In this document: piece by piece, positions 15,742-23,923 of the stretch
How positions within the stretch are numbered: position 1 is the stretch's first letter
Layout of the letters: each line of letters begins with the position of its first letter
DNA from: Arenibacter hampyeongensis
GTDB taxonomy: Bacteria > Bacteroidota > Bacteroidia > Flavobacteriales > Flavobacteriaceae
Direction of reading: 5' to 3'
DNA: 64,000 bases
NCBI RefSeq assembly: GCF_002909255.1
Contig: NZ_PIOB01000007.1
Span: 153,527-217,526 of the forward strand
Program-made: the position numbers and the translations under genes
The notes under the pieces: model-generated
Told to the model about the DNA's origin: nothing
What the model saw: only the letters and a program-made list of their open reading frames with translations
Database searches by the model: none

Positions 15742-17274
15742 ATGAACAAAACAGCAAATCAAATGCTTGTTATTTTCGGGGCATCAGGAGATTTAACTGC
15801 TAGAAAGCTGGTACCGGCTTTATTTAATTTATACAAGGCAAAACAGCTTCCTGAGAATTTTGTGGTATTGGGGGTAAGTAGAAGTAACATGACCGATGGT
15901 GAGTTTAGGCGAAAGGTAGTTTTGGAAAGTACATACCTTAAGAACAAGGTAAAGGATGCTTCTTCGGATTTTATAAACACCCTGGCGGACAAGTTTTTTT
16001 ATGAGGATTTGGGCGAAGATTATAATAAGGAATACAGTAAGTTGGCCACCAGAATATCCGATCTAAACAATAAATTCAATACTGAGGAAAACTATATCTT
16101 TTATCTTTCAACACCACCCAGTCTATACGAGGTAATTGCAAAAAACCTCTCCCAACAACGCCTAAATAACGAGACCAACGGTTGGAAGAGAATCATTGTT
16201 GAAAAGCCGTTTGGTTATAGTTTGGAAACGGCCAAAAAACTTAATATTGGTTTACAAACCTATTTTGATGAATCCCAGATTTACAGAATTGATCATTATC
16301 TAGGTAAGGAAACGGTTCAGAATTTACTGGTCACTCGCTTTTCCAATAGTATTTTTGAGCCTCTTTGGAATAGGAATTACATACACCATATAGAAATTAC
16401 CAACGCCGAAAGTGTTGGAGTGGAAAAAAGGGGTGGCTATTATGACAAATCCGGAGCTCTGAGAGATATGTTTCAGAACCATTTGTTACAGATAGTGTCA
16501 TTAATTGTAATGGAACCACCTATAGATGCAAGCGCACTGGAAATTAGAAACGAAAAAGTTAAGGCATTAAAATCATTGCGAATTATGCGCGATGAGAAAA
16601 CTTTATACAGCAATACGGTAAGGGGGCAATATCTTTCGTCTGTTATAGACGGAAAAAAAGTGAAAGGCTATAGGGAAGAAGATGGCGTTGATCCCAATTC
16701 AAAAACAGAGACTTATGCGGCAATAAAATTCTTTGTAGATAATTGGAGGTGGAAAGATGTTCCCTTCTATGTGCGAACTGCCAAAAGAATGCCTACCAAA
16801 GTAACCGAAGTGGTCATACATTTTAAATCGCCACATCACCAAGTGTTTAAAAATTCTGACATGAACAACAAGGATAATCAGTTGATTATCAGGATTCAGC
16901 CAGATGAAGGCATTCTTATCAAATTTGGGGTAAAAGTTCCTGGTCAGGGCTTCACTGTGGAACGAGCCAATCTGGACTTTTACTATTCCAATTTGGTGGA
17001 TAACAATGTGATGGATGCCTACGAACGATTATTATTGGATGCTATGCAGGGAGATGCCACGCTTTATGCAAGGGCGGATGAAGTGGAAGCGGCCTGGGAA
17101 TTTGTTGATCCCATATTGGATTATTGGAAGAACGGATCGGATGTAAATATATATGGATATTCCTCAGGGGTCTGGGGTCCAACAAATTCCGACCACCTGT
17201 TGGAAGGCGACCTGAAATGGCGGAATCCCGGTGAAAACTTGGCCGATGACCCCGGTTTCTGTGTTATTAAGTAA
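15742..17274 (+). CDS. zwf: Glucose-6-phosphate 1-dehydrogenase
   Basis: A 510-residue enzyme counted from the ATG at 15742. A TTG nine codons upstream is in frame, but the downstream start MNKTANQMLVIFGASGDL fits the family better. It oxidises glucose 6-phosphate to 6-phosphogluconolactone with NADP+. Visible signatures are the nucleotide-binding GASGDLTARKLVPALF, the EKPFG motif and the active site RIDHYLGKETVQN, with the catalytic His in DHYLGKE. It heads the zwf-pgl pair, with pgl 19 bp downstream, and is divergent from gnd. The TATCTTCG at about 15638-15645 resembles a -7 element. Confidence 0.97.
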   Translation: MNKTANQMLVIFGASGDLTARKLVPALFNLYKAKQLPENFVVLGVSRSNMTDGEFRRKVVLESTYLKNKVKDASSDFINTLADKFFYEDLGEDYNKEYSKLATRISDLNNKFNTEENYIFYLSTPPSLYEVIAKNLSQQRLNNETNGWKRIIVEKPFGYSLETAKKLNIGLQTYFDESQIYRIDHYLGKETVQNLLVTRFSNSIFEPLWNRNYIHHIEITNAESVGVEKRGGYYDKSGALRDMFQNHLLQIVSLIVMEPPIDASALEIRNEKVKALKSLRIMRDEKTLYSNTVRGQYLSSVIDGKKVKGYREEDGVDPNSKTETYAAIKFFVDNWRWKDVPFYVRTAKRMPTKVTEVVIHFKSPHHQVFKNSDMNNKDNQLIIRIQPDEGILIKFGVKVPGQGFTVERANLDFYYSNLVDNNVMDAYERLLLDAMQGDATLYARADEVEAAWEFVDPILDYWKNGSDVNIYGYSSGVWGPTNSDHLLEGDLKWRNPGENLADDPGFCVIK

Positions 17275-17293
17275 TTATCAATAAATATAATAG

Positions 17294-18004
17294 ATGCAAA
17301 TAAACATATCCCCTACCAAATTGGAAGTTGCCCAAATCTTTTCCAATTATTTGGAAGAACAGATAAAAACAAACAAAACAACCCATATTGCTTTGTCCGG
17401 TGGCAGTACGCCCAAAGTAGTCTTTGATTATATGGCAGAGCATTACAAGGATGTGGATTGGTCCACGGTTCATTTGTATTGGGGAGATGAGCGTTGTGTT
17501 CCACCTACCGATTCTGAAAGTAATTACAAAATGACGGTGGAGCATTTATTATCCAAAATCAATATTCCAAAGGATAATATCCACCGTGTTCACGGGGAAG
17601 ACTTACCGGAGTTGGAGGCCGAAAGATATAGCAAGGTCTTGGAAGAAGAATTGCCCATAGTGAACAACATACCTCAATTTGATTTTGTTATCCTTGGTAT
17701 GGGTGATGACGGACATACGGCATCTATATTCCCCCATGAAATAGATCTTTGGGGTTCCAAAAATACTTGTGAAGTGGCCGTACATCCAGATTCGGGACAA
17801 AGAAGAATTACCATAACCGGAAAACTGATCAATAATGCCAGGACGGTAGCGTTTTTGGTGACCGGGAGTAGTAAGGCTGAAAAGGTGAGAGCCATAATTA
17901 CGAAGGAAGAAGGCCATGACAGCTATCCAGCTTCCTTGGTAGTGCCTACCTCAGGGGATTTAATTTGGTTTTTGGACGAGGAGGCCGCTGCTCAGATCAA
18001 CTAG
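17294..18004 (+). CDS. pgl: 6-phosphogluconolactonase
   Basis: A 236-residue DevB/SOL-type lactonase that hydrolyses 6-phosphogluconolactone to 6-phosphogluconate, the step between Zwf and Gnd. Family signatures include ALSGGSTPKVVFDYM near 31-45, WGDERCVPPTDSESNY near 62-77, and FDFVILGMGDDGHTASIFP near 132-150. The length is typical. The gene follows zwf by 19 bp, so the two are cotranscribed. Its 3' end overlaps the convergent thioesterase gene by 4 bp, so no terminator fits between them. Confidence 0.96.
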   Translation: MQINISPTKLEVAQIFSNYLEEQIKTNKTTHIALSGGSTPKVVFDYMAEHYKDVDWSTVHLYWGDERCVPPTDSESNYKMTVEHLLSKINIPKDNIHRVHGEDLPELEAERYSKVLEEELPIVNNIPQFDFVILGMGDDGHTASIFPHEIDLWGSKNTCEVAVHPDSGQRRITITGKLINNARTVAFLVTGSSKAEKVRAIITKEEGHDSYPASLVVPTSGDLIWFLDEEAAAQIN

Positions 18005-18552
18005 GCAGGATTCAGATTGATCAGGACATTTTCGTTGTCCAAATCCTTTAAATGGTCATTAATTTTAAATTGGGATGATTCAAAAAGACTGCTTCGTGAC
18101 ATTGCCTGTTTTTTTCTTTGAATGCTACGGGTAAACCTGCGTACACCTTGCTCATCCTCAATTATTAGGCCGGGCACAGGCGTACTATTTCCTTCGGCGT
18201 CTTTGGCGACCATAGTGAAGTAGGAGGAATTACAATGTTTCTTTTTTCCTGTGGTCACATTTTCAGATTCGACCCGGACACCAATGACCATGGATGTTCT
18301 CCCTGTATAATTCACGGAAGCCTTTAAGGTTATCAGTTCCCCAACCTCAATTGGATTTAAAAAATCGACCTTGTTTACGGAAGCCGTTACACAATATTTT
18401 CTGGAATGTTTTGAAGCGCAGGCGAAGGCTATTTGATCCATTAAATTTAATATGTGGCCGCCATGTACCTTACCACCAAAATTGGAATGGGAGGGTAACA
18501 TTAATTCGGTTATGGATAATCTGGATTGTTTGGCTGTTTTAAATTTGTCCAT
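18001..18552 (-). CDS. Acyl-CoA thioesterase, hotdog fold
   Basis: A 183-residue hotdog-domain protein related to YciA/BFIT thioesterases, which hydrolyse acyl-CoA to free acid and CoA in the cytoplasm. The first domain shows the conserved NFGGKVHGGHILNLMDQIAF (about residues 24-43) with the catalytic Asp in LMDQ, and VDFLNPIEVGELI near 68-80. The C-terminal ~50 residues are charged and not part of the core fold. Its 3' end overlaps pgl. The small membrane-protein gene lies 5 bp upstream of its start, so the minus-strand genes from rmuC onward are probably one operon. Confidence 0.87.
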   Translation of the reverse strand: MDKFKTAKQSRLSITELMLPSHSNFGGKVHGGHILNLMDQIAFACASKHSRKYCVTASVNKVDFLNPIEVGELITLKASVNYTGRTSMVIGVRVESENVTTGKKKHCNSSYFTMVAKDAEGNSTPVPGLIIEDEQGVRRFTRSIQRKKQAMSRSSLFESSQFKINDHLKDLDNENVLINLNPA

Positions 18553-18557
18553 CGTTT

Positions 18558-18914
18558 TTAATTTAAGTGGGGCGATTTTTCCTTTTCAACTGCAGTGATA
18601 AAATATTTGGAATCACCTAACCAAAAGAAAGTGCGGTAACGCTCTATATAGGTCACCTTTACGTAGTCTCCTTGGTATTCTTTTAATTTGGCAATTACAT
18701 CGTCCTTTAATACGGAAAAAGAGAATATCTGTGCACCGGATATTCCTTGACTTATCTCGCCTTCCCATGTCTTAATAAGTACTCCTTTATGACTTATTTT
18801 TATAAGTTCTCCAGAGCGGATACCTTCACTATAGGGAACAAAATATACAAATAAAAAATAGGCAGTTATAATTAGGACCAGGCCAAGAAGGGTTAATCCA
18901 AGTATTTTTTTCAT
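18558..18914 (-). CDS. Conserved small membrane-anchored protein
   Basis: A 118-residue protein with one N-terminal membrane helix (about residues 4-27) and a soluble domain that would face the periplasm. Its recognisable stretch YSEGIRSGELIKISHKGVLIKTWEGEI is shared with small flavobacterial proteins of unknown function. No catalytic motif is seen. It lies between rmuC (18 bp upstream) and the thioesterase gene (5 bp downstream) on the same strand, so it is translated from the same message. Confidence 0.7.
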   Translation of the reverse strand: MKKILGLTLLGLVLIITAYFLFVYFVPYSEGIRSGELIKISHKGVLIKTWEGEISQGISGAQIFSFSVLKDDVIAKLKEYQGDYVKVTYIERYRTFFWLGDSKYFITAVEKEKSPHLN

Positions 18915-18932
18915 GTTGATCGTTTAGTTTGT

Positions 18933-20285
18933 TTATAGTAAGGTCAATGGTTCTTCATTCTCGTCATCTTCATCATCATGGGCTCTTTTAAGCAAGGTTT
19001 CGGGGATTGACTTTTTTGCCTTGGCACCCATTTTCTTTAATTTCTCAATGCTGGTAATTATATTTCCCCTGCCATCTACCAATTTGTTCATGGCTCCTTT
19101 GTATTCGGACTTTGCCTCATCCATCCTTTTGCCCACTTTCATTAAATCCCCAACAAAGCCCTCAAATTTATCGTATAATGCACCAGCCTGCCTTGCAATT
19201 TCAATCGCATTTCGTTGCTGTTTTTCATTGTTCCACATCGTGTCTATGGTACGTAGGGTAGCCAGTAGGGTGGATGGGGTTACGATAATTATATTCTGTT
19301 CAAATGCCTTGTTGTACAGGGAGTTGTCATTGTTTATGGCAATCGCAAATGCAGGTTCTATTGGTACGAACATGAGTACAAAGTCCGGACTCTCCATTTC
19401 ATAAAGGTCCTCATATTTCTTAGCGGAAAGCTGGTCCACATGCCTTCTTAAGGAATTAATATGATCTTTAAGAAATTTTTCCTTCAACTCATCCTCGGAA
19501 TTCACATAACGTTCGTAATCGGTAAGGGAGACTTTGGAATCCACGATCATCTTTTTTCCATCCGGCAAATGGATGATTACATCCGGTAAAACACGGCTGC
19601 CATCCTCTAAGGTAAAACTTTGCTGCACCGTATATTCCCGATCTTTTTCCAAGCCCGACTTTTCAAGGACACGTTCCAAGACCAGTTCCCCCCAGTTCCC
19701 TTGCATTTTACTATCGCCTTTAAGGGCTTTGGTGAGGTTTTCGGCTTCCTGGGTTATTTTTAGATTTTGCGTTTGCAAATTGGCCAATTGTTCCTTGAGG
19801 GCCGAATGCATGCCCACACTTTCTTTCTGACTGTCATCTACCTTTTTTTCAAAAAGAATTATTTTCTCTTGTAATGGGGTCAATATATTTTTAATGTTCT
19901 CCCTGTTCTGTTCTGTAAATTTGGTGCTTTTTTCATCCAAAATTTTATTGGCCAAATTCTCGAACTCCTTGGTGAATTTTTCTTGCAGTTTTTCTACTTC
20001 CCCTTTTTGTTCCCGGTTTTTTAGATCCAAATTTTCCATTTCTGCCTGATATCGGACTATTCTATTGCCCAATTGTTCTTTTTCAGATTGCAACAGGGTT
20101 TTGTACTCCTCGGCATCATTAAGCCTCTGTTCCAAAGCACTAAGGTTGGTTCTCAATTGCTGTTCGCGCTCCAAAAGCGCACTTTGACTGGATTTTGTTT
20201 TTAGATTTTGGATGTAATTCCCCAAGAAATAGCCGATCGCCAAACCAACTAGGACAAGGATTACATATAGGAGCAATTCATTCAT
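18933..20285 (-). CDS. rmuC: DNA recombination protein RmuC
   Basis: A 450-residue protein with an N-terminal membrane helix (LYVILVLVGLAIGYFLGNYI), a long coiled coil (about 30-190, rich in Glu, Lys and Gln heptads) and the RmuC nuclease-like core (about 200-400). Core signatures include GNWGELVLERVLEKSGL, LPDVIIHLPDGKKMIVDSKVSL and MFVPIEPAFA. RmuC limits DNA inversions at short inverted repeats and is related to PD-(D/E)xK nucleases; the D/DSK pattern is visible. The C-terminus is acidic (DDEDDENEEP). It appears to head the minus-strand unit that runs to the thioesterase. Confidence 0.93.
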   Translation of the reverse strand: MNELLLYVILVLVGLAIGYFLGNYIQNLKTKSSQSALLEREQQLRTNLSALEQRLNDAEEYKTLLQSEKEQLGNRIVRYQAEMENLDLKNREQKGEVEKLQEKFTKEFENLANKILDEKSTKFTEQNRENIKNILTPLQEKIILFEKKVDDSQKESVGMHSALKEQLANLQTQNLKITQEAENLTKALKGDSKMQGNWGELVLERVLEKSGLEKDREYTVQQSFTLEDGSRVLPDVIIHLPDGKKMIVDSKVSLTDYERYVNSEDELKEKFLKDHINSLRRHVDQLSAKKYEDLYEMESPDFVLMFVPIEPAFAIAINNDNSLYNKAFEQNIIIVTPSTLLATLRTIDTMWNNEKQQRNAIEIARQAGALYDKFEGFVGDLMKVGKRMDEAKSEYKGAMNKLVDGRGNIITSIEKLKKMGAKAKKSIPETLLKRAHDDEDDENEEPLTLL

Positions 20286-20349
20286 GTAATTAAGGTTCTA
20301 TGCAGTAAAGATAGTGGATTGTGTTAAAAAAAAGTGGGATTGATTTACA

Positions 20350-21165
20350 TTACTTATTAACTCTGAAAGAACCCGTTTGGGAATCGAAAGTAATGGTGTC
20401 CGAAGGGAACAAATTTTCAAAACTCTTCTTTTGTATCAATTCACATGGCGATCCAAATGTGCTCTGCCTGCTTTCCAATATTAGCATTTTATCGCATAGC
20501 TGAATCGCAATTTCAATTTCGTGGGTTGTAAAAAGAATAGTCTTGTTTGTTTTATGGGCAATGGATTTTAGTAATTTCAAAATCTTCACCTTATGGTACA
20601 GATCCAAATGTGTAGTTGGTTCGTCCAGTAATATTAGTTGGGTGTCCTGTGCCAAAGCCCTGGCGATCATAACGCGCTGTAATTGGCCGTCACTCAATTC
20701 ATAACATTTTTTAGACTTTAACTCCTCAATCTGAAGCATTTCAACTGCTAGAGAAATCTTTTCCCTATCTTCCTCAGTAAGGGTTCCAATCCAATTGGTA
20801 TATGGCTGCCGCCCCAGACTGATCAGTTCCAGTACCGTTAAATTTTTGGTGGCGATGGGTTCTGTTAATACCACACTAATTTCCGATGCCAACTCCTGGA
20901 TGGAATAATTTTCCAAAGGAATTTTGTTGAGGGTTATATTGCCAGATAATTTTGGCTGAACGTTACCAAGTGTACGTAATAACGTAGATTTTCCAATACC
21001 ATTAATACCTACGATAGCAGCTACTTCCCCTTCAGACAAAGAAAAATAAATATCCTGGGCAATGTAGGTTTGTTGCTTTTTAGTAGTATAACCTATGCTT
21101 AGGTTTTCTACTTTAAGGGCGATATGTGGCGTGCTATTTTCTATTTTAGGTAGATTTAATCTTTG
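20350..21165 (-). CDS. btuD: ABC transporter ATP-binding subunit, probable BtuD/FecE type (start unclear)
   Basis: The ATPase has Walker A GINGIGKSTLLRT, signature LSDGQLQRVMIARAL, Walker B LILLDEPTTHLD and the switch His in TTHEIEI. It should energise the permease encoded just upstream. The frame is open back to 21165, after a TAG, and codes for the conserved N-terminal strand and A-loop (ALKVENLSIGYTTKKQ). Yet it offers no ATG, GTG or TTG before the TTG at 21039, which would cut that strand off. Translation from 21039 gives 229 residues. The true start may be a rare ATA/ATT codon, or the start was lost. A 12-bp sequence GTTATTGGTTTT repeats 20 bp apart just upstream (21170 and 21190). Confidence 0.75.
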   Translation of the reverse strand, partial: QRLNLPKIENSTPHIALKVENLSIGYTTKKQQTYIAQDIYFSLSEGEVAAIVGINGIGKSTLLRTLGNVQPKLSGNITLNKIPLENYSIQELASEISVVLTEPIATKNLTVLELISLGRQPYTNWIGTLTEEDREKISLAVEMLQIEELKSKKCYELSDGQLQRVMIARALAQDTQLILLDEPTTHLDLYHKVKILKLLKSIAHKTNKTILFTTHEIEIAIQLCDKMLILESRQSTFGSPCELIQKKSFENLFPSDTITFDSQTGSFRVNK

Positions 21166-21243
21166 CTAAGTTATTGGTTTTTGAGGTTTGTTATTGGTTT
21201 TAACATGGTAATTGATTGTTGCTGTTTTAGTTTTTGGTTTAAA

Positions 21244-22275
21244 TCAGAAAATCATTTTTCTTTTCCTTATTAGCAACCAAATTACAACCGGTGCCCCAAT
21301 GATGGAGGTTATGGCGTTGATTGGAAGAACATTGGCCGAATTGGGCATTTGGGCAATAGTATCGCAGATCAACATTAAAATGGCACCGTAAATCAAAACT
21401 GCGGGAACCAAAATTTTATGATCGGTGGTATTGAAAATTTGTCGTGTTAAATGGGGTACGGCCAAGCCTATAAAGGCAATGGGACCTGCGAAAGCGGTTA
21501 CCCCGCCAGCCAGTAATCCGGTGGCAATTATTATGAAATATCGGGATTGCTTCATGTTTACGCCCAAACTCTTGGCGTAACTTTCCCCCAATAGCAATGC
21601 GTTCAACGATTTTATAGAAAAAATACTCATTAAGATTCCAATCGCTATAATTGTAAATAACAGCAATAATTGGTTCCACGATAAATTACCAATACTACCA
21701 AAAGACCAATAGACATATTGCTGTAGTTTTTCGGCGGTTGAGAAATAGGACAGCACACTTACCACTGCTGTGGTTATGCTACCGAACATTAGACCAATGA
21801 TAAGTAGGGCCATAGTATCCTTTACCTTGGATGCAACTACCATTACGGCCAATAGTACAAGAAAACTACCTACACTTGCAGCCAACGCCAAGGAAATATC
21901 ATTTACCATGGTAAAGGCAAAAAATCCAGTGAAAAGGGAAGACCCCAAAATTAAAAGGGCGGCCCCTAAGCTTGCGCCAGCGCTAATGCCGAGTACAAAA
22001 GGCCCTGCCAATGGATTTCTGAACAAGGTCTGCATCAATAAGCCGCTCAATGCCAATCCACTACCAACAAGTATGGCGGTAAAAGCCTTGGGAATTCTGT
22101 AGTTCCATATGATGTAGCTCCATGAATCCACTTCTGTAGATTTGCCCAGTACAGCATTCAATGTTTCCTGTAAGGGAATGGAGACGGAGCCTAAGCTGAT
22201 ATTCACCAGAAAGCACACAATTAATACCAGTAAAAGAAGTATAAAATATGCCCTATATGATATTGATTTCTGCAC
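21244..22275 (-). CDS. btuC: FecCD/BtuC-family ABC transporter permease
   Basis: A 343-residue integral membrane protein of the BtuC/FecD family, about ten membrane helices, with family motifs GLALSGLLMQTLFRNPLAGP (about 76-95) and FIGLAVPHLTRQIF (about 267-280). It forms the inner-membrane channel for a corrinoid or siderophore. The start codon is GTG and follows the stop of the binding-protein gene without any spacer. Location back-to-back with a cobalamin riboswitch and BtuB makes vitamin B12 the likely cargo; the sequence alone does not exclude iron chelates. Confidence 0.85.
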   Translation of the reverse strand: MQKSISYRAYFILLLLVLIVCFLVNISLGSVSIPLQETLNAVLGKSTEVDSWSYIIWNYRIPKAFTAILVGSGLALSGLLMQTLFRNPLAGPFVLGISAGASLGAALLILGSSLFTGFFAFTMVNDISLALAASVGSFLVLLAVMVVASKVKDTMALLIIGLMFGSITTAVVSVLSYFSTAEKLQQYVYWSFGSIGNLSWNQLLLLFTIIAIGILMSIFSIKSLNALLLGESYAKSLGVNMKQSRYFIIIATGLLAGGVTAFAGPIAFIGLAVPHLTRQIFNTTDHKILVPAVLIYGAILMLICDTIAQMPNSANVLPINAITSIIGAPVVIWLLIRKRKMIF

Positions 22276-23421
22276 TTAGTCCAAAGGTTTAAAAAAGGTG
22301 GGCTTATAATCAGTTAAAAGTCCTGGGTGAAAGATTTTTATAAGGTCTTTAAGGACCAAATCCGGTCTGTTGGGAGCCAACTCAAAATAAAGCAATCCTC
22401 CAGTTTCTCCTTTGGAATTAGCATAAGTATACACCTTATTATTTCTAAAAGCAGCAAATTGGGAATAATGTCGGTTGGCCTCTTTTAATTCCAAATAATT
22501 GCCAAATTGTGATGGTGAGACCCAAAAATCTGCATCCTTTGCACGTTCAATAACACTCTCCAAACTAAGGGAAATACTTCCATTGGTGGCATCGTTGTTC
22601 CACAGATAATCTGCATTGGCATCTTCTATAAACCTGGATGCCCAGCTCTTACCGCCTGGCAAGTACCAGATATCTTTATAAAGAGCTCCACTTAGTACCG
22701 TAGGCCTGTTGTTTGCCTGTTTAGCCAGGACCTTTGCACTATTATAGCTATCTTCAATGGCGCGGAATATGCTATCTGCCTTTTTTTCCTTTTGAAAAAA
22801 TGGTGCAAAAAATTTAATCCATTCAGCTTTGCCCAAAGGTGTCTCTTCCGTCCAATCTCCATTATAAACAACTGGAATATTGGACCTTGTTATGGTCTCA
22901 TAGGCCTTATTTTTATTGTTTATGCTAAATCCAACCACAACTTCGGGATTTATTGCAATGACCATTTCTGAATTTAAAGCCTCGTTATTGCCCAAATCCT
23001 TTACCAATCCTTCATTTATCCTTTTTCTTGTCAGGGGAGACGAAACGTATTCCGTATCTGGAAATCCTATCAATTTATCAGCTTCTCCCAAAGCCTCCAG
23101 AGCAGGAATATGGGTAGTGGAGGTAACTACCATTTTTTCAACCGGAACACCTATTATGGCGGTATAGGCATCCTTGTCCAAGGTAATGATGGCCAATTTT
23201 TCTTTGGGTACCAAGGCGTAGGTAAATGTAGCTTCCGATCCCGGCCAAGGAGAAGATACTTTGATCAACGTTATATCTGTGGAGGTGTGCTCGATAGTAA
23301 AACCTTGGGCATGATCTATGCTGATACTTTGCGACAAGTCGGAAGGGGGAATAGTAGTTTTCTTAGGCTGTTTGCAGGACCAAATGGAAAGAAATATTAA
23401 AAAAAGGAATGTTTTGTTCAA
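22276..23421 (-). CDS. btuF: Periplasmic substrate-binding lipoprotein, BtuF/FecB type
   Basis: A 381-residue lipoprotein (lipobox near IWSC, Cys16) with the two-lobe periplasmic binding fold. Recognisable stretches are VEKMVVTSTTHIPALEALGEA and VIAINPEVVVGF, the latter typical of cobalamin/iron-siderophore binding proteins. It would deliver cargo to BtuC. Translation seems to begin at TTG (23419-23421) because no ATG fits ahead of the signal sequence. The gene heads the minus-strand btuF-btuC-btuD unit, and the region up to 23547 must hold its promoter. No riboswitch is seen on this side. Confidence 0.85.
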   Translation of the reverse strand: MNKTFLFLIFLSIWSCKQPKKTTIPPSDLSQSISIDHAQGFTIEHTSTDITLIKVSSPWPGSEATFTYALVPKEKLAIITLDKDAYTAIIGVPVEKMVVTSTTHIPALEALGEADKLIGFPDTEYVSSPLTRKRINEGLVKDLGNNEALNSEMVIAINPEVVVGFSINNKNKAYETITRSNIPVVYNGDWTEETPLGKAEWIKFFAPFFQKEKKADSIFRAIEDSYNSAKVLAKQANNRPTVLSGALYKDIWYLPGGKSWASRFIEDANADYLWNNDATNGSISLSLESVIERAKDADFWVSPSQFGNYLELKEANRHYSQFAAFRNNKVYTYANSKGETGGLLYFELAPNRPDLVLKDLIKIFHPGLLTDYKPTFFKPLD

Positions 23422-23546
23422 GAGCTTAAGGGTTTATTAGAGAGTTCAAAAGTAGTATTAATTTCTTGAATCAAAATTTATCCAAGCCTAACAAAGGTCA
23501 TAATTTATTGTAGGGATAGTATTTATTTTTGGACAAATCCAAACCT

Positions 23547-23678
23547 ATGAGAGGAGATTCCAATACATTAATTTATATAGTTGCCGCTGTAATTGTCTTA
23601 CATTTTATTGTTGGTTTTCTTTGGCTGGCCTATAAACTAAATAGAAAAAAGTACAGTGATAATTCCAAAAAAAAGTAG
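23547..23678 (+). CDS. Small membrane protein (43 aa)
   Basis: ATG at 23547, TAG at 23676-23678. The peptide MRGDSNTLIYIVAAVIVL continues with one strongly hydrophobic helix (about residues 8-29) and a basic Lys-rich tail (KLNRKKYSDNSKKK). The layout matches small single-pass inner-membrane proteins. It sits between the divergent btuF and the riboswitch-btuB unit. Expression and role are unknown; the call is based on hydrophobic composition and a clean start and stop. Confidence 0.5.
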   Translation: MRGDSNTLIYIVAAVIVLHFIVGFLWLAYKLNRKKYSDNSKKK

Positions 23679-23720
23679 TAGTTTCGCTGCGAATTTTGGT
23701 TTTTATTCTCTTAATATAGG

Positions 23721-23884
23721 AGGATAGGATTAAAAGGGAATTCGGTGAGATTCCGAAACTGTTCCCGCAACTGTGAGCTCAGTCCGTGTAAAATGGATGG
23801 CTATCATTTCTTCTAATACCACTGCCCTATGTTTGAGGGTGGGAAGGTAAATGATAGTACGCAAGTCAGGAGACCTGCCATATT
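23721..23884 (+). promoter_or_regulatory. Cobalamin riboswitch
   Basis: The RNA has the class signatures in order: an AAAAGGGAA block, GGTGAGATTCC, CCCGCAACTGTGAG, a variable arm, and the B12 box GCAAGTCAGGAGACCTGCC (about 23860-23879). It ends about 40 bases before the btuB start at 23924. Such riboswitches repress translation or transcription when adenosylcobalamin or a related corrinoid binds. It should control btuB and the following BtuG-like gene. Confidence 0.95.
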
Positions 23885-23923
23885 CATCACTAAATAGAAT
23901 AGATCTTCGGGCAAAGGGTCTTC

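Noticed and set aside
23422..23546. Second cobalamin riboswitch in front of btuF
   Set aside because: The B12 box and the CCCGCAACTGT signature were looked for on the minus strand and not found.
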